This document shows, piece after piece, positions 25,310 through 34,075 of a stretch of 64,000 nt of DNA. Below the pieces are notes generated by a model that had not been told where the DNA came from, searched no databases, and worked only from the letters and a program-made list of their open reading frames with translations. The stretch is from JAEZDR01 sp039811185 (GTDB lineage: Bacteria > Bacteroidota > Bacteroidia > Chitinophagales > Chitinophagaceae), in assembly GCA_039811185.1 (NCBI GenBank), contig JBDHYF010000002.1:310001-374000 (forward strand). Direction: 5' to 3'. Numbering within the stretch: position 1 is the stretch's first letter; every line of letters starts with the position of its first letter. A program made the position numbers and the translations under genes.

Positions 25310-27880
25310 ATGGCAAAAAATTTATTGATAGTGGAGTCGCCTGCGAAGGCCAAAACAATTGAAAAAATTCTCGGGAAAGACTTCGAGGTAAAAAGCTGTT
25401 ACGGCCACATCCGCGACTTGGAAAAAGGTGATATGGGAATCGATATCAATAACGATTTTCAGCCGCGCTACATTGTTCCCGACGATAAAGTGCGTGTAGT
25501 GAATGACTTGAAAAGGCTGGCAAAAAGTTCTGAGGAAGTTTGGCTGGCAACGGATGAAGACCGCGAAGGAGAGGCAATAAGCTGGCACTTGTGTGAAGTG
25601 CTGAAGCTGAATCCGGCGGAAACCAAACGCATCGTTTTCAGCGAAATTACTAAGCCCGCTATCCAAAAGGCAGTCAGCAATCCGCGAACTGTAAATATGA
25701 ATCTTGTTAACGCACAACAGGCAAGGCGCATTCTCGACCGGATTGTTGGCTTCGAACTCAGCCCGGTTTTGTGGCGAAAGATGAGCATGAAAAACAACCT
25801 CAGCGCAGGTCGTGTACAAAGTGTTGCCGTAAAACTGATTGTTGAACGAGAGCGCGAGATAAACAGTTTCCGTGCGCAGAGTAGCTTTAAAATTGAAGGC
25901 TTTTTTAATACGGAAGAAGGCGGCCATAAAACATTTAAAGCCGAGGCTGCAAAGAAAGACAATGCGCAACAAGCAGCTGCTTTTTTAGAATCGTGTAAAA
26001 CTGCCGGTTATGTTGTTACCGATGTGCAGGTGAAGCCGGCCAAAAAATCGCCTGCCGCTCCCTTTACCACCTCCACACTACAGCAGGAGGCAAGCCGTAA
26101 GCTTGGATATGGCGTTTCGCGTACCATGTTGCTTGCGCAGAAGTTGTACGAAAGCGGTTATATAACCTATATGCGTACCGACAGCGTAAACCTAAGTGAA
26201 ACTGCGCTGAACGATATACACGGCCAGATAAAAAATAAATTTGGAAGTGGTTACGCACAGTTGCGGAAATTCAAAAATAAAAACGAGTCGGCTCAGGAGG
26301 CGCACGAAGCCATCAGGCCCACCTATATGGAGAACGAATCCATTGGCGACGCCGATACGCGCAGATTGTACGAACTGATCTGGAAGCGGACAATGGCCTC
26401 TCAGATGGCGGATGCACAATTAGAACGGACGGTTGCAAAAATTGAAATTTCTACGAATAAGGAACTGCTCACCGCCGAAGGAGAAGTGTTGAAATTTGAT
26501 GGCTTTTTGAAAGTGTATCTGGAAGATAAAGATGAAGAAGATGGCGACGAGGGCGATGCCGCCATGCTTCCACCGTTGAAAGTAGGCGACAAGCTACAAC
26601 TGAAAGAAATGAAGGCCACCGAACGCTTTACGCGGCCCGCACCTCGCTATACGGAGGCTTCTCTCGTAAAGAAAATGGAGGAGCTGGGTATTGGCCGGCC
26701 ATCCACTTATGCGCCTACCATATCTACAATATTAAAACGGGGATACGTTGAAAAGCGCGATAAGGAAGGAACCGAACGCAGCTATCAAACCATTATTCTG
26801 CGCAACGAAACAATATCGTCGAAAACGCTGGTGGAAAATACAGGCGCCGAAAAATCGAAACTTTTTCCAAGCGATCTCGGCCTGGTAGTTACCGATTTTT
26901 TGGATGAACACTTTAAAAATGTAATGGACTACGGCTTTACCGCCAAAATTGAAGATCAGTTCGATCAGATCGCACAGGGAAAAAAAGAGTGGAGCCGAAT
27001 GGTAGACTTGTTCTATCATCCATTTAAAGAAGAAGTAGAAAAAACCATTGAAACGGCTGAAAGAATAAAAGGAGAGCGCGAACTTGGCACTGATCCCGCA
27101 ACAGGTAAACGGGTTACGGCAAGAATGGGCCGCTTCGGGCCGATGATCCAAATTGGTGAAGTGGGAGAAGAGGAAAAACCGCAGTTTGCAAAACTAAAGG
27201 CCACACAAAGCATAGAAACCATTTCGTTTGATGAAGCGATGAAGCTGTTTGCACTTCCCAAAACACTTGGCGAGCACAACGGACAAGAGGTGTCTGTAGG
27301 ATTGGGAAGATTTGGTCCTTACGTAAAATACGGCGAACAATTTATTTCCATTCCAAGGGGCGAAGACCCGCTGGAAATGGAGTTGGATCGAGCGGTAGAA
27401 CTGATTAGTGAAAAAGAGAAAGCCGACGCTCCCATCCATTTTTATAACGATAAGCCGGTAACAAAAGGTAAAGGAAGATTCGGACCCTTTATTAAGTGGG
27501 ATGATCTTTTTATCAACGTGCCGAAAGCATACAATTTCGAACGGTTATCGAAGAGTGATATTGAAGAGTTGATTGAAAAGAAGATAGAAAAGGAAGCTAA
27601 CAAATACATACAGCAGTGGCCTGCGGAAAAAATTGCGCTGGAAAATGGCAGGTGGGGACCCTTCATCCGCTATGGCAAGAAAATGCTGAAGCTTGGGCGA
27701 AAGGCCGACGGCGAAAAATATACGGAGGAAGAAGTGCAAGCACTAACGTTGGAAGAGGTAAAGAAAATGATTGAAGCCCAGGTGCCGGGAGCATTTGCAA
27801 AAAAAGCAAAGGCTACAAAAAATGCTACCGGAAAAACAGCCGCAAAAAAAACAGCAACGAAAAAATCTGCCAAAAAGTAG
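25310..27880 (+). CDS. topA: DNA topoisomerase I (type IA)
   Basis: An 856-residue TopA that relaxes negative supercoils. The Toprim domain opens with LLIVESPAKAKTIEKIL and has the DEDREGEAI metal site; the active-site Tyr is in GYITYMRTDSVNLS. The C-terminal region (about 590-830) has four GR(F/W)GP repeats (GRFGPMIQIG, GRFGPYVKYG, GRFGPFIKWD, GRWGPFIRYG) in place of the Cys4 zinc ribbons of E. coli TopA. It ends with a lysine/alanine-rich tail (about 35 residues) resembling histone H1 tails, likely for nonspecific DNA contact. The SirB1-like gene follows after 45 bases on the same strand. Confidence 0.95.
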   Translation: MAKNLLIVESPAKAKTIEKILGKDFEVKSCYGHIRDLEKGDMGIDINNDFQPRYIVPDDKVRVVNDLKRLAKSSEEVWLATDEDREGEAISWHLCEVLKLNPAETKRIVFSEITKPAIQKAVSNPRTVNMNLVNAQQARRILDRIVGFELSPVLWRKMSMKNNLSAGRVQSVAVKLIVEREREINSFRAQSSFKIEGFFNTEEGGHKTFKAEAAKKDNAQQAAAFLESCKTAGYVVTDVQVKPAKKSPAAPFTTSTLQQEASRKLGYGVSRTMLLAQKLYESGYITYMRTDSVNLSETALNDIHGQIKNKFGSGYAQLRKFKNKNESAQEAHEAIRPTYMENESIGDADTRRLYELIWKRTMASQMADAQLERTVAKIEISTNKELLTAEGEVLKFDGFLKVYLEDKDEEDGDEGDAAMLPPLKVGDKLQLKEMKATERFTRPAPRYTEASLVKKMEELGIGRPSTYAPTISTILKRGYVEKRDKEGTERSYQTIILRNETISSKTLVENTGAEKSKLFPSDLGLVVTDFLDEHFKNVMDYGFTAKIEDQFDQIAQGKKEWSRMVDLFYHPFKEEVEKTIETAERIKGERELGTDPATGKRVTARMGRFGPMIQIGEVGEEEKPQFAKLKATQSIETISFDEAMKLFALPKTLGEHNGQEVSVGLGRFGPYVKYGEQFISIPRGEDPLEMELDRAVELISEKEKADAPIHFYNDKPVTKGKGRFGPFIKWDDLFINVPKAYNFERLSKSDIEELIEKKIEKEANKYIQQWPAEKIALENGRWGPFIRYGKKMLKLGRKADGEKYTEEEVQALTLEEVKKMIEAQVPGAFAKKAKATKNATGKTAAKKTATKKSAKK

Positions 27881-27925
27881 TGCGCTTTATTGGAACAGAT
27901 GTTGATTTCTTAAAGAAAAGAAGGC

Positions 27926-28798
27926 ATGCGTGAAACCAAAGAAATAATTGCGCTTTTTCATTTACTCGACGATCCGGATCACGATGTCTTCTCATCTGTG
28001 TCAAACAGAATCATGGATTTTGGAAAAGGTATTATCCCCAATCTGGAAAATTTATGGGAAAATACCACGAGCGAAGAAATGCAGGAACGGATAGAAATGA
28101 TTATTCATCGCCTGCATTTTAACGACCTTTCCAAAGATCTCACCGAATGGAAAAACAGCGGTTATCCTGACCTCATTTTCGGATCGCTGCTCGTTGCGAA
28201 GTTCCAGTATCCCGATTTGCAAACCACGCCGGTGCTTCAGGAAATTGAAAAGATAAGGCGGAATATCTGGCTCGAGCTAAACAGCTTTCTCACACCTCTG
28301 GAACAGGCAAATGTTCTTTCCAGCATCTTGTATAACTACTACAACTTAAAGGGTGTTGAAACGAACTACGAAAATCCCGACGAGTATTTCATTCATAAAG
28401 TTCTCGAAACGAAGAAAGGCAATCCTATTGCAAATGGGATATTGTATCTCATTATCTCAGAGCTGCTCGATATTCCTTTTAAAGTAATCCAAATACCGCA
28501 TCAGTTTGTGCTGGGTTATTTTGCCGAAGCTTTGGATCCGTCGCGGGGCAGTGGTTTTACGCAAGAGAAAATCTTATTTTTTGTTGATCCCTCCACGGGC
28601 CAGCCCTTCTCGCACCGTGAAATTGAACAGTATTTTAAACGCATCAATCAGCCGTCGCAACCTCAGTTTTTTAAACCGATGAGCCATGTAAGTATTCTGC
28701 GGCTGTTGCTCACAGAGTTGTCGAAATGTTTTGAAGACATTCCCAAACGGTACAAAAAAGAAGAGCTGCTTGCACTCGCTGCGCTGCTCAGCGAATGA
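27926..28798 (+). CDS. SirB1/transglutaminase-like core-2 protein
   Basis: A 290-residue cytoplasmic protein. An N-terminal HEAT-like helical part (DDPDHDVFSSVSNRIMDFG) is followed by the Transglut_core2 region with ILYNYYNLKG, RKGNP-type motif as TKKGNPIANGILYLI, and IPHQFVLGYF. As in other SirB1-type proteins the catalytic Cys of true transglutaminases is not evident at the expected place (Ala/Asn-Gly instead), so enzymatic activity is doubtful. The gene follows topA and may be cotranscribed with it. Cellular role unknown. Confidence 0.8.
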   Translation: MRETKEIIALFHLLDDPDHDVFSSVSNRIMDFGKGIIPNLENLWENTTSEEMQERIEMIIHRLHFNDLSKDLTEWKNSGYPDLIFGSLLVAKFQYPDLQTTPVLQEIEKIRRNIWLELNSFLTPLEQANVLSSILYNYYNLKGVETNYENPDEYFIHKVLETKKGNPIANGILYLIISELLDIPFKVIQIPHQFVLGYFAEALDPSRGSGFTQEKILFFVDPSTGQPFSHREIEQYFKRINQPSQPQFFKPMSHVSILRLLLTELSKCFEDIPKRYKKEELLALAALLSE

Positions 28799-28902
28799 TA
28801 TTTCATGGCAGGTAAACAGTATTTGCGGCTTTAATGAATAGAAAGTATTTTCGCAGCCTTACCGAAGATGCCCTTCGGGAAAAAAATTATAAATAGCATT
28901 CT

Positions 28903-30312
28903 ATGGCATACGATGTAATCGTTATAGGTAGCGGTCCGGGAGGATATCCTGCTGCCATTCGCGCTTCACAACTTGGCTTTAAAGTGGCAATTATCGAGAA
29001 AGAAAGCCTGGGTGGTATCTGTCTGAATTGGGGTTGTATTCCAACAAAAGCGCTTTTAAAAAGCGCACAAGTGTATGAATATGCGAAGCACGCAAATGCT
29101 TACGGCATCAATGTTTCAGACGCCAAGGCCGACTTTGGCGCTGTGGTGAAGCGGAGTCGTGGTGTTGCCGATAAAATGAGTAAGGGCGTGCAATTTTTGA
29201 TGCGAAAAAATAAAATTGAAGTAGTGATGGGCCATGGCCGTATCAAGGGGAAGGGGCAGGTGGAAGTAACGGCTGCCGATGGTTCAAAAAAAACGCTCGA
29301 CGCAAAATATATTGTGATTGCCACAGGTGGAAGAGGCCGTCAGCTACCCAACTTGCCGGTTGACGGAAAGAAAGTGATTGGGTACCGCGAGGCAATGGTG
29401 CTCGATAAGCAACCCGAGTCGATGATTGTAGTGGGAAGCGGCGCCATCGGAGTTGAGTTTGCATACTTCTACAACAGCATGGGTACCAAAGTAACCATTG
29501 TAGAGTTTATGCCGCGAATTGTGCCGGTAGAAGATGAAGAAATTTCTAAAGAACTTGAGAAGCAGTACAAAAAACAAGGCATCGAAATTTTGACAAGCGC
29601 TTCTGTAGAAAAGGTTGAAAGCTCCGGCAACGGCATGAAGGCGTTTGTAAAAAAACAAGACGGATCCACCACAACGCTTGAGGCAGATATCGTGTTAAGC
29701 GCCGTAGGCGTGGTTGCCAATATTGAAAACATCGGTTTGGAAGAGAACGGCATTAAAACCGAAAAAGGAAAAATAATTGTCGATAAATACGGACAAACCA
29801 ATATGCCCGGCGTATATGCGATTGGCGATTGTACGCCCGGACAGGCGCTTGCACACGTTGCCGGTAAAGAAGGTGTGAACGCCGCTGAACACATGGCGTA
29901 TCTGGAAAAGAAAATTCATCATGCACCCGAAGGCATCGATTACAATAATGTGCCGGGTTGTACTTATTGCTCGCCCGAGGTGGCATCTATCGGCTTTACA
30001 GAAAAAGCGGCGAAAGATGCCGGATACGATATTAAGGTGGGAAAGTTTCCATTCGTTGCATCCGGTAAAGCCAGCGCAGCAGGCGCAACCGAAGGATTTG
30101 TAAAAGTAATTTTCGATGCGAAATATGGTGAGTTTTTAGGATGCCATATGATCGGCGCAAACGTTACGGAAATGATTGCAGAAGTTTCGGTTGCAAGGAA
30201 ACTGGAAACTACTGCGCATGAAATCTTAAACGCCATTCATCCCCATCCAACCATGAGCGAAGGAGTGAAAGAAGCCACTGCGGCGGCTTATGGCGAAGCA
30301 ATCGACATTTAA
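28903..30312 (+). CDS. lpdA: Dihydrolipoyl dehydrogenase (E3)
   Basis: The 469-residue flavoprotein has the FAD-binding GSGPGGYPAAIRASQLG, the redox-active disulfide in GGICLNWGCIPTKALL, the NAD-binding VGSGAIGVEFAYFYNSMG, the second FAD motif YAIGDCT, and the C-terminal interface His-Glu pair in NAIHPHPTMSEGVKE. It reoxidises lipoyl groups of the pyruvate and 2-oxoglutarate dehydrogenase and glycine cleavage complexes. No E1 or E2 gene is adjacent, so it is probably the shared housekeeping E3. A strong terminator follows at 30335-30363. Lipoate-protein ligase is elsewhere in the window (49.8 kb). Confidence 0.95.
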   Translation: MAYDVIVIGSGPGGYPAAIRASQLGFKVAIIEKESLGGICLNWGCIPTKALLKSAQVYEYAKHANAYGINVSDAKADFGAVVKRSRGVADKMSKGVQFLMRKNKIEVVMGHGRIKGKGQVEVTAADGSKKTLDAKYIVIATGGRGRQLPNLPVDGKKVIGYREAMVLDKQPESMIVVGSGAIGVEFAYFYNSMGTKVTIVEFMPRIVPVEDEEISKELEKQYKKQGIEILTSASVEKVESSGNGMKAFVKKQDGSTTTLEADIVLSAVGVVANIENIGLEENGIKTEKGKIIVDKYGQTNMPGVYAIGDCTPGQALAHVAGKEGVNAAEHMAYLEKKIHHAPEGIDYNNVPGCTYCSPEVASIGFTEKAAKDAGYDIKVGKFPFVASGKASAAGATEGFVKVIFDAKYGEFLGCHMIGANVTEMIAEVSVARKLETTAHEILNAIHPHPTMSEGVKEATAAAYGEAIDI

Positions 30313-30334
30313 AAATTAAGTTTTCCGGAAGAGA

Positions 30335-30363
30335 AACGGCTGCCAGGTGCAGCCGTTTTTTTT
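30335..30363 (+). terminator. Terminator after lpdA
   Basis: A 9-bp perfect stem (30335-30343 with 30349-30357, loop CAGGT) followed by eight T residues. Confidence 0.88.
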
Positions 30364-30450
30364 AAGAGAGGTATTCTTTTGCTGTATATCCATAAAAAAA
30401 GCCGTCGTTTTGCCGACAGCTTCCATTCAATCTATTTTTAAAGACAGGTT

Positions 30451-30609
30451 TTACAAAATATCCATTCCGTATGCAAAATAAGTTACGGTGCCAGGAAGAG
30501 CAAGCCAGAAATAAGGCCTCAACGGCGGAAGTGCTAACATCACAACCATAATCGTTAACCAGATAAAAAACAGTGTCCAATATTTTGTAGCTGATCTTTT
30601 CGCTTCCAT
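30451..30609 (-). CDS. Small two-helix membrane protein, 52 residues
   Basis: The ATG at 30609 opens a 52-codon frame ending TAA at 30451-30453. The product has a charged start (MEAKRSATKYW), a hydrophobic helix (about 11-30, LFFIWLTIMVVMLALPPL), a short PLRPYF turn, and a second helix (about 33-50). The pattern is that of a small inner-membrane protein, and the hydrophobic blocks make chance unlikely. It lies 52 bases after the TauE/SafE gene at the end of that minus-strand gene run and may be its last member. No family name can be given. Confidence 0.62.
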   Translation of the reverse strand: MEAKRSATKYWTLFFIWLTIMVVMLALPPLRPYFWLALPGTVTYFAYGMDIL

Positions 30610-30661
30610 GTTTTTCAAAATTTTTACAAATATAAGTTCGTCTTATTTTAAACCACAAATA

Positions 30662-31471
30662 TTAAAAGAATAATCTTATTCCTACACTAAACAATGCAAT
30701 TGCTAATGCTCTGATAATAAAAGCTGATTTCACTTTGTGCGAAAGATATGCGCCCAACTGTGCGCCCAAAACAGCACCGGCGCCCAGCAATAATGCAATC
30801 TTTATTTCGTTACCGCGGAATGTTCCCGTAACAAAGTGTACAATGGTTCCGGTTAGCGCCATAGCAGCCAGCATTAAGTGAGAAGTTGCGGTGGCAATAT
30901 GTACCGGAAAATTCAACAAGCCGGTAAGTGCGGGCACATGAATAATGCCACCGCCGATGCCTAATAAGCTCGACAGAAAACCGACTGCAAAGCTTATCAG
31001 TATACCACGCCATTTATAAAACCGGTAGCGATACACTTTGTGCTCCCGGTCAACAATCATCCGCTCTGTATCGCCCTTCATGTCGGTGTGCACGCTAAAC
31101 TTTGCTTTGTTCGGAAAAACGATCAGATAAACAGATATCAATACCAATAATACCGCGAGTATGCGGTTAAAGATGCCTGCTTGCAGATAGCCGGTCGCCA
31201 GCGCGCCGCCCACTGCGCCGGGCAAAGTGGCTGCTCCAAAAAGCAGTGCCGACCGATAATCGATCTTCCTTAGCTTCGAATAGGCATAAGAACCCGAGCC
31301 GGCATTAAAGAAAACAACAGCAAGCGATATCGACGTAATGGCCTCCGGCGGCCACTCGGGGTACATTAACACAAACAGCGGCACAAGAATAAAGCCGCCG
31401 CCTGCACCTATCAGCGTGCCGAGCGTGCCTACCAACAATCCGATTCCAACAAATACCAACGGTTCAACCAT
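30662..31471 (-). CDS. TauE/SafE family sulfite/anion exporter
   Basis: The 269-residue protein has about eight transmembrane segments arranged as two similar halves, each with the glycine-rich family motif: GTLGTLIGAGGGFILVPLF near the start and SSLLGIGGGIIHVPAL near residue 165. Between them lies a basic cytoplasmic loop (DTERMIVDREHKVYRYR). Family members export sulfite, sulfoacetate or other anions. Its start is 3 bases from the ppa stop in the same operon, so it is surely cotranscribed with pyrophosphatase and crcB. The true substrate is open. Confidence 0.88.
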   Translation of the reverse strand: MVEPLVFVGIGLLVGTLGTLIGAGGGFILVPLFVLMYPEWPPEAITSISLAVVFFNAGSGSYAYSKLRKIDYRSALLFGAATLPGAVGGALATGYLQAGIFNRILAVLLVLISVYLIVFPNKAKFSVHTDMKGDTERMIVDREHKVYRYRFYKWRGILISFAVGFLSSLLGIGGGIIHVPALTGLLNFPVHIATATSHLMLAAMALTGTIVHFVTGTFRGNEIKIALLLGAGAVLGAQLGAYLSHKVKSAFIIRALAIALFSVGIRLFF

Positions 31472-31474
31472 TGC

Positions 31475-32029
31475 TTACACGGGTTGGCTGCGCTTAAAGT
31501 GCGTGTTGTAACTTTTAATGGCTGCGTCAACAATTTCGAGCGCCTTCGCTTTGTCGCCAAAATCTTCCACCACAACGGTTTTATTTTCCAGCTTTTTATA
31601 TTCTTCAAAAAAATGGCGAAGCTCACTGAAGAAATGCGGCGGCATCTGTTCAATATTATTATAATGGTTTACGCCCGGGTCGTTTGCAGCAACAGCAATC
31701 AGCTTATCGTCGGAGTCGCCGTTATCAATCATTTGCATCACCCCTAAAATCTTCGCTTCCATCAGCGTTAGCGGTTGCACCGGCAAAGTGGTAATAACAA
31801 GAATATCGAGTGGATCCTTGTCGTCGCCATAGGTCTGCGGAATAAATCCGTAATTGATGGGATAGTAAAAGGATGAGTAGATAACCCTGTCGAGTTTTAA
31901 TAAGCCCGAAGCTTTATCAATTTCATATTTTGCTCTCGATCCTTGTGGTATTTCAATGATGGCGTTTACAATACGAGGCGCTTTTTCGCCGGGATCAACG
32001 CCATGCCAGGGGTGCAATACTGTCAACAT
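31475..32029 (-). CDS. ppa: Soluble inorganic pyrophosphatase (family I)
   Basis: A 184-residue enzyme that hydrolyses pyrophosphate and so pulls biosynthetic reactions forward. It has the family I signature: EIPQGSRAKYEID, DRVIYSSFYYPINYGFIPQTYGDD, and the metal-binding DGDPLD-type site as DDKDPLDILV, followed by VVVEDFGDK near the end. Its ATG lies inside the last codons of crcB (7-base overlap) and its stop is 3 bases from the exporter start. Family I pyrophosphatases are strongly inhibited by fluoride, which makes the overlap with a fluoride channel gene meaningful. Confidence 0.95.
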   Translation of the reverse strand: MLTVLHPWHGVDPGEKAPRIVNAIIEIPQGSRAKYEIDKASGLLKLDRVIYSSFYYPINYGFIPQTYGDDKDPLDILVITTLPVQPLTLMEAKILGVMQMIDNGDSDDKLIAVAANDPGVNHYNNIEQMPPHFFSELRHFFEEYKKLENKTVVVEDFGDKAKALEIVDAAIKSYNTHFKRSQPV

Positions 32030-32388
32030 ATCAATTTTTTAATAATGAAGATTCCGGCAAAGGTAGCAGCGATGCCGCCAACTACACTGATTAAAATGTA
32101 CAGCAATGCTTTGCCGGTTTGTTGCTGTTGTATAAGTTGTACCGCTTCAATTGAAAAAGCAGAGAACGTAGTAAAGCCACCGCAAAATCCCGTCATCAAT
32201 AAAAACTTCCACACGTTATCCGGATGCTTTACCAGCACTGCGGCCAGCATCCCGATCAGCAAACACCCGGAAATATTTACTATCAAGGTTGCGGTAGGGA
32301 ATTTCGTGTTCACAAATAAAAGGCTGCAGCCGTATCGTAATAATGCACCGGCCATTCCGCCCAGCGCAACGGCAAGCACATTCATCAT
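32023..32388 (-). CDS. crcB: Fluoride efflux channel CrcB/Fluc
   Basis: A 121-residue four-helix membrane protein. Hallmarks are GGMAGALLRYGCS near the N-terminus, the pore-lining TLIVNISGCLLIG with its conserved Asn, and the central TGFCGGFTTFSAFSIE motif with the phenylalanine box and the sodium-site region. It works as a dual-topology dimer that lets fluoride leave the cell. The ATG at 32388 is chosen over an earlier in-frame one because it gives the usual start and an ATGA overlap with the upstream lipoprotein gene. Only one crcB gene is present here. Confidence 0.94.
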   Translation of the reverse strand: MMNVLAVALGGMAGALLRYGCSLLFVNTKFPTATLIVNISGCLLIGMLAAVLVKHPDNVWKFLLMTGFCGGFTTFSAFSIEAVQLIQQQQTGKALLYILISVVGGIAATFAGIFIIKKLIC

Positions 32389-32795
32389 AAATTTCCGTTT
32401 ACTGTGTATTTTAAATCCACCAGCCATTCCTTGTTTTTGTTAACCACCTTTACCTTCCTCGCAATATTATCGAACGAGTTATGATAGCTGATAATCGTTA
32501 CCGTATCGGAAACCACATCCACATCCATCATCACAATGGAAGCTTCCGCATATTGCTTCCTTTCGTGCTCGGAACGCTCTCTGTACCTGCGTTTCAGCTT
32601 GTTTAAATACGATTGATTTTGTTCATCGTCGAGCATAAAAAACGCTGCTTTTTTAAAATCGCCTTTCAGCACACCTTCAATAAAATTGCGGCCTGCCTCC
32701 AGGTCAGAATCGGCTTTTACAAAAGCAGTTTCTGTATTGCGGCACGATACGCCAATTAAGATGGTAACAATGGCCAGCATCATCATTATACGCAT
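32385..32795 (-). CDS. Small lipoprotein, NTF2/DUF4878-like
   Basis: The 136-residue protein has a lipoprotein signal (lipobox ending IGVSC at Cys18), then a helix-rich part (DLEAGRNFIEGVLKGDFKKAAFFML) followed by beta strands with WLVDLKY near the end; this order fits NTF2-like DUF4878 proteins, which are common small lipoproteins in Bacteroidota. First gene of the operon with crcB, ppa and the TauE/SafE exporter; its stop overlaps the crcB start. Role in fluoride or phosphate handling is unknown. TACATTTG on the minus strand (32800-32807) resembles a -7 box but would leave almost no leader. Confidence 0.7.
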   Translation of the reverse strand: MRIMMMLAIVTILIGVSCRNTETAFVKADSDLEAGRNFIEGVLKGDFKKAAFFMLDDEQNQSYLNKLKRRYRERSEHERKQYAEASIVMMDVDVVSDTVTIISYHNSFDNIARKVKVVNKNKEWLVDLKYTVNGNL

Positions 32796-32886
32796 AATGC
32801 AAATGTATGAAGTTGACGGATGAGGGCGGAGTCAGCAAAATGCGAATAGAATCTTAAGGTTTTCACTCACGCTTTCCGAATAAAGT

Positions 32887-32912
32887 TTTGGACGATCATT
32901 GTTTTATTTTTG
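32887..32912 (+). promoter_or_regulatory. Putative promoter for mnmA
   Basis: TATTTTTG at 32905-32912 is an exact TAnnTTTG match, 17 bases before the mnmA ATG. TTTTG at 32886-32890 lies upstream with a spacing of 14, shorter than usual, so only the -7 box is convincing. Confidence 0.35.
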
Positions 32913-32929
32913 GAGATTATTTTTTACTG

Positions 32930-34042
32930 ATGAGCCACAAAGGGAAAGTTTTGGTTGCGATGAGCGGCGGTATCGACAGTACGGTTACCGCACTGATGCT
33001 TCATAAAGAAGGGTATGAAGTGGTGGGAATAACTATGAAAACCTGGGATTATGCCACCAGTGGAACCTCCGGAAAAGAAACGGGTTGTTGCAACCTGGAT
33101 TCCTTTAACGATGCACGTGCTGCGGCGGTTGAACATGGCTTTCCGCATTTTATTTTGGACATACGCGACGAGTTTGGCGGCGCAGTAATTGAAAATTTTG
33201 TTGACGAATATCTTGCCGGCCGAACGCCGAATCCTTGTGTAATGTGCAACACGCATATAAAATGGCGTGCGCTGTTGAAACGCGCTGATGCGTTGAAATG
33301 CGATTTCATTGCCACAGGCCACTACGGTAATATTGTTAAGGCTGCAAATGGCCGCTACACGATACGAAAAGGCGCAGATGGCTTAAAGGATCAGAGCTAT
33401 GTTTTGTGGGGACTTGATCAGGAGTTGCTGAGTCGTACATTGATGCCCTTAGGTGTGTATAAAAAAACGGAGATACGGCAAATGGCTTTCGATTTTGGGT
33501 ATCCCGAACTTTCCAAAAAAGCAGAGAGCTACGAAATCTGTTTTGTGCCCGACAATGACTATCGCGGTTTTCTAAAACGCAATGTAGATGGACTGGAAGA
33601 GAAAGTGGCCGGCGGCTGGTTTGTAGATAAATCGGGGAAAAAATTGGGGCAGCATAAAGGGTATCCTTTCTACACAATCGGTCAGCGAAAAGGACTGGAT
33701 ATTGCCTTAGGAAAACCTGCTTACGTTACAGCAATAGATCCGGACACCAACCTGGTTGTGCTGGGCGACGAAGATGATTTGCAGCAACAAACTATGCTGG
33801 TGTCAAAAATGAACATGATGAAGTACGCCGAAATCAACGACGGCATGCGTGCAACCATCAAAATCAGATACAAAGATGCCGGCAGTGAAGGCACTTTATA
33901 CAATGAAGATAACGGCCTTATCCGCGTCGTGTTCGATCAGCCGGTAAAGAGCATTGCACCCGGACAAAGCGCCGTGTTTTACGAAGATGATGAAGTGATT
34001 GCAGGCGGCATCATTCAACGTTCTGTTAATCCGTTTGTTTAG
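32930..34042 (+). CDS. mnmA: tRNA-uridine 2-sulfurtransferase
   Basis: The 370-residue enzyme makes 2-thiouridine at position 34 of Lys, Glu and Gln tRNAs. Visible are the PP-loop VAMSGGIDSTVTAL near the start, the catalytic Cys in NPCVMCNTHIKW, the second catalytic Cys in SYEICFVPDND, and RKGLDIALGKPAYV of the C-terminal domains. The ATG at 32930 is chosen; an in-frame TTG 14 codons upstream overlaps the putative promoter. It is divergent from the crcB operon and convergent with leuS. Confidence 0.94.
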   Translation: MSHKGKVLVAMSGGIDSTVTALMLHKEGYEVVGITMKTWDYATSGTSGKETGCCNLDSFNDARAAAVEHGFPHFILDIRDEFGGAVIENFVDEYLAGRTPNPCVMCNTHIKWRALLKRADALKCDFIATGHYGNIVKAANGRYTIRKGADGLKDQSYVLWGLDQELLSRTLMPLGVYKKTEIRQMAFDFGYPELSKKAESYEICFVPDNDYRGFLKRNVDGLEEKVAGGWFVDKSGKKLGQHKGYPFYTIGQRKGLDIALGKPAYVTAIDPDTNLVVLGDEDDLQQQTMLVSKMNMMKYAEINDGMRATIKIRYKDAGSEGTLYNEDNGLIRVVFDQPVKSIAPGQSAVFYEDDEVIAGGIIQRSVNPFV

Positions 34043-34075
34043 AAAATGCTGCCGTGATTCTACAACCTTAACGGT

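Noticed and set aside
32796..32929. Possible fluoride riboswitch ahead of the crcB operon
   Set aside because: I looked for the GGCGAUGG-type core and its pseudoknot partner on the minus strand and found neither.
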